From Flectonema sp. DT1601 (lineage: Eukaryota; Euglenozoa; Diplonemea; Diplonemida; Diplonemidae): a DNA stretch of 64,000 nt. The notes under the pieces were generated by a model, which ran no database searches, had not been told where the DNA came from, and saw only the letters and a program-made list of their open reading frames with translations. Within the stretch, counting starts at the first letter, position 1. Each line of letters opens with the position of its first letter. The stretch is from assembly GCA_964019425.1 (NCBI GenBank), contig OZ025790.1:1426001-1490000 (forward strand), given 5' to 3'. This document shows, in pieces, positions 20,093 through 28,739 of this stretch. A program made the translations under genes and the position numbers.

Positions 20093-22804
20093 ATGGCGAA
20101 GCTCGAGAAAGAGAAACTCGACTCGCTCGACGAGATAGAGGAAGAGAGGCAACGGCTGGAGCAGCAGAAAACAGCCATGGAACAGCACCACCACCAGAAG
20201 GAAACCAACCTTCAAGGACAAGAAAAACAGTTGGAACAGCAACGCCAACACCAGCAACAAGAACTGCAAAGTCAGTACCACCAACAACAGCAGCAACTGC
20301 AAAGCCACCATCAGCTGAAGGAAACGGAAAGTCTCCAGAAGGAGCAAAACCTACAGGCTCAACTCAAAGAGCAACATCAGCACCAACAGAAGGAATTGGA
20401 GAAGCAATACCGCCGACGACAACAGCAACTGGAAAGCCAACAGCAGAAGAAGGACGCCGAGTCTGAACAGCAAACGCATCTGACTCGGTCACAACTACAG
20501 AAGGAAAAGGAATCCTTCCAGACGGAGAAGGAACGGCTCCACCTCCAGCTGGATCAGCAGCTAAAGAACGAGAAGGAGCACCTCCACCAACAACTGAACG
20601 CCGAGATAGGCAAACAGAAGCAGGGGCTCCAACTGAAGGAAGAGAAGCTCAAGGAGCAGATTGGACAGGAAAAAGTCCAACAACAACAAAAACTCCAACA
20701 GAAGGAAGACGAGATTCAACGGCGTGAAGAAGAGGTGAACCGAGGACAGCAGCAACTACACCAACAGCAGCAACAACTAGAGCAACAGCAACAGCAATCG
20801 CAACATCAGCAGCTGGAACTACAACAACAACGGCAACAACAACAACAACAGCATCAACAACTGGAACTGGAACAACAACAACTACAACAGCAACTGCAAC
20901 TGCAACAACATCGACAACCGCAACAACAACCGCAACAGCAACCCGTACACTACATGCAACATCAACCGTATGCAACGTACGACACCTACGCCCAGCAGCA
21001 GCAGTCTTCCCACTACGAAGGACTACAACAGGAACTGAAGCGCGAGAGAGAGGAGAAAAGCGAACTACGCGAGATGCTCCGAACTCTCCAACAACAACTG
21101 GACGGATTGAGAGAAGAACTCAAGGCCCAACATGCTGAGGCGAAGAGGCAGCAAGAAACGGCGGGACGGGAAGCGAGAGAGATGCAAGAACGTTTCTTGC
21201 TAGAACTGGAAGCGGAACGGGTCCAGATCAGAGGGCTCAACTCGCTGAGAGAAGAGGAAGAGGAACATCAGATGGACACCACCCCTGATCAGGAAGCAAA
21301 CACGGAAGCGAAGCAAACGCCACCGGTGAAGCTGCCCCAAGACGGTATGAGGGAGCTGGACGCCTCACGCAAGAAGCTGATGAAAGAAATCAATGAAGGG
21401 CAGGTAGCCGGACGATCGGCCATCCAAGAGCAGATGGTCCGAGAGGCCGGGAGACTGGCGCAGACTCAGAAGAGCTGGGAGAACGCAGCACGCAAGGAGC
21501 GATCCAGAGTGGATAACCTCTCGCTGGCACCGGAGTATTGGCCAGAGGGAATGGCAATCACGAAGGAGCAGTACGACGCCGGTACAAAGGGAGTACACCT
21601 CACCACCAGAGAGGAGGCAAGGAAGAGGATGTCGGGAACACCTCCGGGAGCCTGGGAAACGTTATCCCTGGTAACCCTGGAACCACCATCAGACACGGCG
21701 CAGAAAGTACAGGTAGTACTTAAGGAGACGACGAGCGACGGCGAGAAGAGAATTCTCAAGCAGCTCTGGATGACAACACTGGGAAGAGTGGTTGTACCAT
21801 CCGGAACAGACGTCGTGCGGACGGAAAGCACGAGGGAGATGGTTGTCCGAGTGGACAAAAAATGGTCCGGAGAGAAGAGATGGTCGGAAGTGAAGCGCTC
21901 CCCGATCAGGGCAACGGAAGAGTTGAGGAAGATGCCGGGGTATGTCGATACGTACAACCCGCGGATTGGAGACCAGAGCGTCACGGTGATGCTCAGGGTG
22001 AAGGTAGCCGAAGTGAAGAACTTCCTCCGAGAATCGGGGAAGGACGGCGTCTTCACCAAGGAAAAGGATCCGAGAGAGGAACGAGCAGTGAAGGCGGCGG
22101 TCATTTGGCTACCGAAGGACGAGACACTCGGAATCGCTCGAGACAAGGCTGTAGAAGTCGATGGAGGGCTGGGACTTGTGGTAAACGAACACGGACTCGG
22201 GCTTCGAGTGACCAGCTGGCAGGAAACGGCGGCGAGGGAGAAACTGCACCTGCCGGCTAAGCTACCGGAAACAAAGATCACGGGTATCCCGATCGGCACA
22301 ACCACCGACGAAGCGATCAAGTGGCTGATCACGAAGGAAGGCTGGGAAGTGAGGAAGACGAAGGAAGGCGTACGGAACGGCATGCGATGGATGGTCGTCC
22401 GCGGTCCGGTGAGAACGCAGGAAACCATCACGGTGGATGGCGTCCTGTGCATGGTGGAGGCTGGGAAACAGAAGGTGGAAGTCGACCCGAAACGGAAGGA
22501 GACCAAACGCCCGAATGCGACACCGACAAAACCGGAGAAAAGGCGTGACCCGACGGAGGGAACGGGAGGAAAGTGGTACACTCGATTGGAGTTCATCGAG
22601 TTTCATGGGAAGAAGAAGGGACAACGCCTATGGTTAGAAGCCAGCAACCCAACACCAACTACGACGGCACCTACGAAGGCAGCGACCGCAACGACAACAG
22701 CGAAAAAGGAGCCCAAGTCGACAAAAAAGAAGGAGAACAGCTCAGTGGACGAGAGATTGGACCGACTGGAACGTCTACTGATGGCGTTCATGGAACGGAA
22801 TTGA
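20093..22804 (+). CDS. LINE-A ORF1 protein, Gln-rich coiled coil
   Basis: The first in-frame ATG inside the element is at 20093 (MAKLEKEKLDSL), giving 903 residues to the TGA at 22802-22804. The N-terminal third is a long Gln/Glu/Lys-rich coiled coil with poly-Gln stretches (about 20150-21000). The remainder is basic and ends KRE/RLDRLERLLMAFMERN. LINE ORF1 proteins bind the element RNA and oligomerise through such coils; no RRM or zinc knuckle is evident here. The frame is open upstream to 18740 through the host LRR gene, an accident of the insertion. The stop is a lone TGA followed by C, and the same frame continues to the 2A motif and endonuclease. Confidence 0.8.
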   Translation: MAKLEKEKLDSLDEIEEERQRLEQQKTAMEQHHHQKETNLQGQEKQLEQQRQHQQQELQSQYHQQQQQLQSHHQLKETESLQKEQNLQAQLKEQHQHQQKELEKQYRRRQQQLESQQQKKDAESEQQTHLTRSQLQKEKESFQTEKERLHLQLDQQLKNEKEHLHQQLNAEIGKQKQGLQLKEEKLKEQIGQEKVQQQQKLQQKEDEIQRREEEVNRGQQQLHQQQQQLEQQQQQSQHQQLELQQQRQQQQQQHQQLELEQQQLQQQLQLQQHRQPQQQPQQQPVHYMQHQPYATYDTYAQQQQSSHYEGLQQELKREREEKSELREMLRTLQQQLDGLREELKAQHAEAKRQQETAGREAREMQERFLLELEAERVQIRGLNSLREEEEEHQMDTTPDQEANTEAKQTPPVKLPQDGMRELDASRKKLMKEINEGQVAGRSAIQEQMVREAGRLAQTQKSWENAARKERSRVDNLSLAPEYWPEGMAITKEQYDAGTKGVHLTTREEARKRMSGTPPGAWETLSLVTLEPPSDTAQKVQVVLKETTSDGEKRILKQLWMTTLGRVVVPSGTDVVRTESTREMVVRVDKKWSGEKRWSEVKRSPIRATEELRKMPGYVDTYNPRIGDQSVTVMLRVKVAEVKNFLRESGKDGVFTKEKDPREERAVKAAVIWLPKDETLGIARDKAVEVDGGLGLVVNEHGLGLRVTSWQETAAREKLHLPAKLPETKITGIPIGTTTDEAIKWLITKEGWEVRKTKEGVRNGMRWMVVRGPVRTQETITVDGVLCMVEAGKQKVEVDPKRKETKRPNATPTKPEKRRDPTEGTGGKWYTRLEFIEFHGKKKGQRLWLEASNPTPTTTAPTKAATATTTAKKEPKSTKKKENSSVDERLDRLERLLMAFMERN

Positions 22805-22888
22805 CCGGCGGAGGACGGAAGGAACTGGGCGGAGACACGGAGACGTCTCCTGCTACAAGCTGGCGACGTTGAGAGGAACCCCGGACCG
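22802..22888 (+). other. In-frame TGA followed by 2A ribosome-skipping motif (LINE-A)
   Basis: After the TGA (22802-22804, context AATTGACC) the same frame runs on for 28 codons, none of them ATG, to LLLQAGDVERNPGP, a textbook 2A sequence with GDVERNPGP at 22862-22888. Skipping would occur between the last Gly and Pro. The endonuclease domain begins about 10 residues later. Ribosomes can reach the 2A motif only by reading through the TGA, unless a non-ATG start or Sec insertion is used. Confidence 0.9.
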
Positions 22889-24106
22889 AGACCACGAATC
22901 GATGGGCTCACCGTGGGAACAATCAATGTCACCACACTAGAAGGAAAAATAGATGCCATCACAGATCTGAACCTAGATCTGATAGCTCTACAGGAAACTT
23001 CTCTGACGGGCCCACAGCAACGCCAGATGAAAAAACAGCTCGGTGAGAGAGGATGGGAAACGACGTTCGGATTAGAGTGCAAATTACTAACCGATGGGCA
23101 AAAGACGTGGACGGCGGCAGGAGGCGTGGCCATCTTGACGCGCACTGGTACACCGGTGAGAAGGATAAAACACGATCGGCTCGACAACACGGGACGATTC
23201 GTACACGCGGGAGTGTCGTACGGAAATGGCAAGGTACTGCACGTTTTCTCGTTCTACGGAGACGTACGTTCGGCGGTCTACACGGAAGAGTTGATTGCGG
23301 AGATGCTCGTGGAAGCAGCAGCTCTGGGTGATGTTCCCGTATTTATAGCGGGGGACTTCAACGTCGAAACAACGGAATCGCCGGCGCTTCTGTCGGCTTT
23401 CGCACACGGACTCTGGATAGATGCCGCCGTCTCGATGGGAAACATGACACCGACAAGCGAAGCGGGAAAAGGACTTCGTAGAATCGATGCTATTCTGATG
23501 AACCGCGGGGCGGCGACAGCAATCTCGAATGACACAACGATTCATGTGCATAAGAGTGAGCTGATCCCGACACACAAGCCGGTCATCATTAGAAAGCTCA
23601 ACATCTCACGCTACAACGAGAAGGCTCCTAGGCTGATAGTACCGAAACAGTTGGATACCTCCGAGACAACGGACCCGAGTGAGGGGAAGGCCGAAAGGCA
23701 ACTCCACTGGACGCGAGCTGTAGCGACGGAAGATCCTGACAAGATGCTGGAGGCGCTTGGAGAGATCATCGAAAGATACCTTCTGACGGGAAAGCTGGAG
23801 ATAAGTAACCCAGCCAAGTACAAGGGACGCGGGAAGAAGCGTGAGCCTGTGATGTGGACGAACGCGGCGAAACAAGACGGGAGAGGAGCGACGTGCAGGG
23901 AAACGCGAAGAAGACTGCAGAAGATACGTGTTCTGGAGGAAGTGATGAAAATCACAAAGCAACGCGATGGTCCGACGGTGCCGTCCCACGAAGTAATGAA
24001 ACTCTGGAAAAAATTACGAAAACTCGATCCGACGACGGGATCCGAAATACCACAGACGGAGGAGCTTCGGATACTACTACACAAGCGAGACAGGAGCAAG
24101 CGATAG
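22805..24106 (+). CDS. LINE-A ORF2, 2A plus APE-type endonuclease part
   Basis: No ATG exists ahead of the conserved part, so the stated start is just the codon after the ORF1 TGA. After the 2A peptide come TVGTINVTTLEGKID (start of the endonuclease strand), LDLIALQETSL with the metal-binding Glu, IAGDFNVET, a DAILMNRG stretch and THKPVII in the place of the usual SDHxPV. These are the expected motifs of the APE-type endonuclease that nicks the target DNA. The frame closes at a TAG (24104-24106) in the linker before the reverse transcriptase, which continues one base back. Confidence 0.85.
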   Translation, partial: PAEDGRNWAETRRRLLLQAGDVERNPGPRPRIDGLTVGTINVTTLEGKIDAITDLNLDLIALQETSLTGPQQRQMKKQLGERGWETTFGLECKLLTDGQKTWTAAGGVAILTRTGTPVRRIKHDRLDNTGRFVHAGVSYGNGKVLHVFSFYGDVRSAVYTEELIAEMLVEAAALGDVPVFIAGDFNVETTESPALLSAFAHGLWIDAAVSMGNMTPTSEAGKGLRRIDAILMNRGAATAISNDTTIHVHKSELIPTHKPVIIRKLNISRYNEKAPRLIVPKQLDTSETTDPSEGKAERQLHWTRAVATEDPDKMLEALGEIIERYLLTGKLEISNPAKYKGRGKKREPVMWTNAAKQDGRGATCRETRRRLQKIRVLEEVMKITKQRDGPTVPSHEVMKLWKKLRKLDPTTGSEIPQTEELRILLHKRDRSKR

Positions 24107-27100
24107 AAAGCAAGAAGCTCCGAACTGAACGCATCCGCATGTGGAAACGGAATGTTGTCGACAATTGGAACGACGACCGCACGAAGGTTTTCCAGTGGAT
24201 CAGGAACGTCGAGCAATCGAAGACTGTTCTGATGGAAAAGGCAGATGGAAGCTGGACGGCCAACTGCTCCGAGATGGATGAGGCCATGCACGCGGCATGG
24301 GACCCCATACTCAAAAAGTACTTATCAGACCCGGAACCAGACTGGATGAAGTTCGAAGAACGGTACAGCAACTACATCGAGGAACACCCGATGCGATGCG
24401 AAGATATCACCGGGGAGGACGTTGCAAAAGCCCTCAGAAGAACTAGCTCGCGCAAAGCAGCTGGGGTAGACGGCTTCAGGATATCGGAGCTCAAGTCGCT
24501 ACCGGAGGACATGATTCAGATGATAGCGGAATTCTACAACATAGTGGAGAGAACACACTGGCCGGAAGCACTTCTCACGGCACTGGTGTCGGCCATACCC
24601 AAAGGGGCAGGGACGAAACCACTGGAGCAGAGACCCATTACGGTGACATCCGCACTTTACAGACTATGGGGCTGTATACGTATGGAAAAGGATGTAATGG
24701 AGTGGCAAGAGAAGTGGGCTCACGACGGGCAGTACGGCTACCGGAAGGGGAGATCTACGCTCGACCTCAGCTGGAAGATAGCACTAGACGTGGAACACGC
24801 AACTCTCTACGGAGAAGAGATTGCTGGAGTGACCACGGACTTCAGGAAGTGTTTCGACCTGATCCCGCACGACATCCTCCTGAAATTGGTGAAGGAATTG
24901 GGCCTCGGTGATGAGATCCTGAGAACTGTGACGGATGTCTACCGGCGACTCAGAAGGAGATTCAAGTTCCCGAGCGGCGTCGGAGAAGAATTTGCCACCA
25001 CCAACGGAATACTGCAAGGATGTCCGCTCAGCGTGGTGCTCTTCAATGCGCTGAGCTCGATACTCAGCAAAGCAATCGAGAGGGAAGCCGATGTGACGCC
25101 CGGATCGTATGCGGACGACCTGACGTTGTTTGGATCACGAACGAAGCTACAAGAAGGCGTAGAAGTCGTTGCGGAGTTCTGCACCCTGACCGGACAAGAA
25201 CTCGCACCTCAGAAGTGCAAGTGGTTCTCGAACAGAGACCAGGGCCAGACCAACATCACAATGGGGGACACAACACTGGACTTCGATGACAGTGTCGATA
25301 TCGTGGGATGCCACCTCAGTATGAAAGGAACCACCAAGCAGATTGGGAGGATCACGGAAGAAGTGCTCGATAGAGCGAGGCGAATCCGGTTACTTCCGCT
25401 CAGATATCAAGCGAAGGAACAGATAGCTGCAGCTAGTGTCATGCCCAAGGCGCTCTTCGGAACGGCACTGTACGATCCCGATGCGACGCGACTCGGACTG
25501 CTGAGAAGAGCAATGGCAACGGGGATTTTCCGCAAACTTGGAGGGAAAAGAACTAAGATGTCGCACACCATGGGCCTAACGCTACTCTGCAAGGGACATT
25601 GTGTGGATCCCGCGACGTACATTAGGTACAACAGACTCCTTGCACTCACCAGAATGCTACCGAAGCTAACTGAGAGGATACGCAGGGTATGGGAACACCT
25701 GCAAGAGCACACTGAAGCGACGAGAGGACCAGTCGGCCTCGCCCTGAGTACTCTGAAGGAACTTGGATGGGAATGGTCAACTTTCTCGGTCTTCGAAGGT
25801 CCGGGAGGGACGACCGAACACGGAAGGCTGGATGCGGGGCGCTGGCGGCACGATGTCAGAGAGGCGTGCAGACGTTTCACCTGGAACAAAACAATTGCGG
25901 AAACGAGACGGGTAAACCTGAGAGGTATTGAAGCGGGCATCGACCGGAAAGAGACCCTGAAGGTCCTGAAGGAAGGAAAGGGCGACCCCTACCTGCGCGG
26001 AGTAGTGAAGCACTGCCTCCTGGACAACGTGTACACTGGCTCGATGAAGGCGGGAAACAAGAACTGCGCGCACTGCGAGGAGGTTGACGACGTAGAGAGG
26101 ACGGAGACCCTCGAGCACGTGAACTGGGATTGCAGAGCTTATGACACAATCCGACAGGAATACCCGCAAGTGATGCTACAAGTTCGAAGCGATTGGCCCA
26201 ATTGCCTGAGGCTACTCGGCATCAAGCCCGACAATGTGGAACTGCCGGCGGGGCTCACCGGAGACCTACAACGAATGTTCGCACGGATCAGGCTCCGCAG
26301 GGACGACTACCAACAACTGGAGGAAAGACGGCTGACGGTTGTGGAATACGCTGGGAACAAGGAACCGGAAGTGGTTATGCGATACAACAACAAACTGGAA
26401 AAGTACATGCCAGTATACACCCAATGGCCCGAAGCCCTTGGATTGACCTTGTACTTGGCGCTTGCGAGCTACCTGAGGGAACTGAAGTGGCCTCGACAGC
26501 CAGACGGAGTCGGAGTCACCTTCCTGGAATTAGCGATCGACTTCGAAGCGTATGCGGGGGTTGACATACCGACCACAGTCCACGAAGGCCACGTAGCGAA
26601 GTGCACCAAAGACAGAGCCGCCGGGAAGAAAGCTGACGTCATGTGTGGACTGATGCTAAGATTGAACTTGGTTCACAAGCATTTAGAAGGCGAGGAACAA
26701 AGAACCTTTCCCGACTACTGCGTAGGAAGCAACAAAGCCTTACGTCCGCTAGGAGCCCCGGTACTGAAAGGTTTGAAGAAACGACCAGCTTTTCTGATGG
26801 GAGACGAAACAGTAGACACAATTCGGAGGACGGTCCAAGAGGCGAACGACGGAAAAGCTGACAAAATCAGATTCGGCTTCGAGACTGAGTGCAGGCACTC
26901 GAGCGAGAGGGAAGGGAGAGCGGAGAAATGGATAACCGCGGCACGACTTTTCCCATCAAAGGAAAAAGACGTACAGCTGAGGAGGGAGCTCTGCGAGCGA
27001 GGACCGACACGCCCGCCACCCGAGGTCGTCAAGAGACCGGGCATCGCGGAAGGACAAGGAACGATGAACTCGACGTGCTACGGACACTTCAAGAAAAAAT

Positions 27101-27540
27101 GCAATAGTTGTCGACGGGCCGGAAACACCATCTACCAGTGCTGCCACAACCATCACACTCTGGGGGATGAAGATGGACAAATACCGATATGGGACTTTTG
27201 CAGCAAGCACAAGCTTACTCCATGTGCAGTCTGCATAGTTATCGGCAGAGGATCTGAGCAATGTTGCAGAAACAGCCACCACCGATGCCGTCACCACGAG
27301 ATGGCTCCCTGCAACGACTGCAAGCGGAATCCGGATCCGGAACAACGGACTGCCACGAAATGCTGCAACAAAAAGCATCACGGGCCAATTATAAGGACGT
27401 TGACGAGGAGGGCGAAGCAGCCGACGAAGCATGATATGCAAACCAGCACATCTCTTCTAAAATTAGGTTTCACCAAACAAATGAAACCGAAAGCAGAGGA
27501 AACCCCGGAAAGGGAACCACAGGACAAGGGGTTAACTTAG
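23854..27540 (+). CDS. LINE-A ORF2, reverse transcriptase and Cys/His-rich C-terminus
   Basis: This part reads in the -1 frame relative to the endonuclease part, overlapping it by up to 253 bases; the stated start is the open-frame limit, not an initiator. RT motifs are clear: SSRKAAGVDGFR, LVSAIPKGAG then RPITVTSALYRLW, GVTTDFRKCFD, NGILQGCPLSVVLFN and GSYADDLTLFG. A long thumb and connection follow. The last 180 residues hold three similar Cys/His clusters (CYGHFKKKCNSC with CCHNHH, CAVC with CCRNSHHRC, CNDC with CCNKKHHG). No RNase H DEDD pattern is seen. Protein continuity suggests that the frame change belongs near 24060-24106. Either it is a mutation in this copy or a programmed -1 shift; no canonical slippery heptamer is evident. 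Confidence 0.85.
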   Translation: MDERGETRRERSDVQGNAKKTAEDTCSGGSDENHKATRWSDGAVPRSNETLEKITKTRSDDGIRNTTDGGASDTTTQARQEQAIESKKLRTERIRMWKRNVVDNWNDDRTKVFQWIRNVEQSKTVLMEKADGSWTANCSEMDEAMHAAWDPILKKYLSDPEPDWMKFEERYSNYIEEHPMRCEDITGEDVAKALRRTSSRKAAGVDGFRISELKSLPEDMIQMIAEFYNIVERTHWPEALLTALVSAIPKGAGTKPLEQRPITVTSALYRLWGCIRMEKDVMEWQEKWAHDGQYGYRKGRSTLDLSWKIALDVEHATLYGEEIAGVTTDFRKCFDLIPHDILLKLVKELGLGDEILRTVTDVYRRLRRRFKFPSGVGEEFATTNGILQGCPLSVVLFNALSSILSKAIEREADVTPGSYADDLTLFGSRTKLQEGVEVVAEFCTLTGQELAPQKCKWFSNRDQGQTNITMGDTTLDFDDSVDIVGCHLSMKGTTKQIGRITEEVLDRARRIRLLPLRYQAKEQIAAASVMPKALFGTALYDPDATRLGLLRRAMATGIFRKLGGKRTKMSHTMGLTLLCKGHCVDPATYIRYNRLLALTRMLPKLTERIRRVWEHLQEHTEATRGPVGLALSTLKELGWEWSTFSVFEGPGGTTEHGRLDAGRWRHDVREACRRFTWNKTIAETRRVNLRGIEAGIDRKETLKVLKEGKGDPYLRGVVKHCLLDNVYTGSMKAGNKNCAHCEEVDDVERTETLEHVNWDCRAYDTIRQEYPQVMLQVRSDWPNCLRLLGIKPDNVELPAGLTGDLQRMFARIRLRRDDYQQLEERRLTVVEYAGNKEPEVVMRYNNKLEKYMPVYTQWPEALGLTLYLALASYLRELKWPRQPDGVGVTFLELAIDFEAYAGVDIPTTVHEGHVAKCTKDRAAGKKADVMCGLMLRLNLVHKHLEGEEQRTFPDYCVGSNKALRPLGAPVLKGLKKRPAFLMGDETVDTIRRTVQEANDGKADKIRFGFETECRHSSEREGRAEKWITAARLFPSKEKDVQLRRELCERGPTRPPPEVVKRPGIAEGQGTMNSTCYGHFKKKCNSCRRAGNTIYQCCHNHHTLGDEDGQIPIWDFCSKHKLTPCAVCIVIGRGSEQCCRNSHHRCRHHEMAPCNDCKRNPDPEQRTATKCCNKKHHGPIIRTLTRRAKQPTKHDMQTSTSLLKLGFTKQMKPKAEETPEREPQDKGLT

Positions 27541-27612
27541 GTTGGCCGAACCAGTGCCTCGTCATCTCACCGTGCTAGCAAGCCTGAATGACAGCACTCA
27601 AAATGGTACATA

Positions 27613-27634
27613 TATCGTTGTTCACGAATCACTT
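27613..27634 (+). repeat. Target-site duplication of LINE-A, right copy
   Basis: Identical to 19796-19817. The host LRR frame resumes directly after it with CTCTTGACCTTTCAAGTC. Confidence 0.95.
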
Positions 27635-27786
27635 CTCTTGACCTTTCAAGTCTTAGTGATGTAAAGGAAATTGGTAGAAAACCCCTCGTTAGCTGCAGCT
27701 CCCTAAAATCTGTTCAGCTGCCTAAAAATAATGGCGCTATCTTTGAGAGGGTTATGAAATTTGAAAATTTAAATGTAAAGTGTTGA

Positions 27787-28423
27787 ACCGATTCTTGGTT
27801 GTCATTTTTTCTTCTTCTTTTTTTTTTTTTTTTTTTACTTTTTTTTTAAAGTATCACAAAAGAGCTTTAACAACGACAGATTGCTCTGAAGTTGCTCCAG
27901 AAACACCTTCCAGTTGATCATCTTGAATTCCATCCTAAATAGATGAACACTCTATTAAGGGATTTGGTTATTTGAGTGTTCGGACATCATAGTTTTTAGA
28001 GAGGAGCTTCATGTGTGACCGACACAACCTGAAACTTAAAAGGTAACCGGTAGGATGTGTTGTAGCATTTGTGATGAGAATATTCTACACAAAACAACTT
28101 TTAATCTCACATTCCGATATAGTCAAAGAGAATGTGATCATGATGTTTGTTTTGTGATTATTTATATGTTCCCGCATGTGGTGCCTCAGTTTTTCAAGAT
28201 CAATGCAAAAGAACTTATCACTCGCAGCTTAGTCTTGCGAAATATGCTACAAGTTTGCTACGAACGGAGAAATATTTCATTTTGATTATTTTTTGAAAAA
28301 TAATTTTCGAAAATAGTTTTTCTAATATTTATTTTATTCAAAGTGTGTAAAGAAGTACTAAGTCTTTTTTAATTTTCCTTTAATATTTATTTGCTTTTGA
28401 AGTGTGAGAGAATACTATTTTAA
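27787..28423. other. Spacer after the disrupted LRR gene
   Basis: A T20-type run at 27817-27847 follows the stop codon. No gene or recognisable repeat is seen in the rest. Confidence 0.5.
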
Positions 28424-28600
28424 GCTGCAACAGACTACAGGGCATGGTAGTACGTGTCCCCCGAACCCCATATTCGACAGCACATATGGAATTTTTATTG
28501 ATACCAATTGCAACGAGGTTGGCCGAACCCTATTCTTGTTTTAGCCAGTTTCAAGTTGCTTTCAATTTAATATTAGTATCAAGTTACTCCCCACTGCTAA
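28424..28600 (+). promoter_or_regulatory. Repeated 5' module upstream of the RING/CCCH gene
   Basis: It holds ACTACAGGGCATGG, CATATTCGACAGCACATATGG, TTGGCCGAACC (28519-28529), AGCCAGTTTCAAGTTGCTTT and TATCAAGTTACTCCCC. The first part matches 711-780 and the second part matches 36233-36300. Two further genes share the element, so a promoter or leader role is plausible. The gene starts 140 bases downstream; CTCAG at 28611-28615 is a possible acceptor. Confidence 0.45.
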
Positions 28601-28739
28601 TAATGGGGGAGCCTCAGTCTGATTGTTTAGGGAGGACTCCTTAGCCTCCCAAGGATTTTGTTATGTTTACTGAAAGAGAAATTGATGCGAATAATTGCAA
28701 TGCAGGAAGGGTGGGGAGAAAGTACATAACACTTAAAGT

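Larger units (their letters stand above)
19818..27612 (+). mobile_element. LINE-A: full-length non-LTR retrotransposon with 2A motif and 5' HDV-like ribozyme
   Basis: A 7795-bp, GC-rich element sits in an AT-rich host gene, flanked by a perfect 22-bp target duplication. In order it has: an HDV-ribozyme-like fold at its very first base, a 275-bp 5' leader, a Gln-rich coiled-coil ORF1, a TGA, an in-frame 2A motif, an APE-type endonuclease, a reverse transcriptase (YADD at 25108-25119) and a C-terminal Cys/His-rich region. The 3' leader is only about 72 bp and has no poly(A) tail. Layout with 2A and 5' ribozyme recalls the ingi/L1Tc group of trypanosomes, but no RNase H is seen and the RT (GCPLSVVLFN motif) looks distant. 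The endonuclease and RT parts lie in different frames in this copy. Confidence 0.93.
18740..27786 (+). pseudogene. Ubiquitin-like/LRR protein gene split by LINE-A
   Basis: The host gene occupies 18740-19817 and resumes at 27635-27786; the intervening DNA is LINE-A plus one copy of the target duplication. The two host pieces add up to 1230 bases, exactly 410 codons including the stop, so the pre-insertion gene encoded 409 residues. Residues 1-75 form a ubiquitin-like domain (MQVFVTCPDLGLPAV start). From about residue 145 there are 24-25-residue repeats of the type ITSLDLSGLSSVTSIGN-FL-CS, a BspA-like leucine-rich repeat. Its intact paralogue starts at 37377 and is nearly identical in the first 120 codons. 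The insertion left the reading frame open into LINE-A, so a chimeric LRR-ORF1 protein could be made. Substrate or partner is unknown; a ubiquitin-like front with LRRs suggests a recognition role, which is inference. Confidence 0.88.

Noticed and set aside
21466-22596. Long minus-strand open frame opposite LINE-A ORF1
   Set aside because: It is a shadow of the GC-rich ORF1 coding sequence; composition and lack of motifs argue against a gene.
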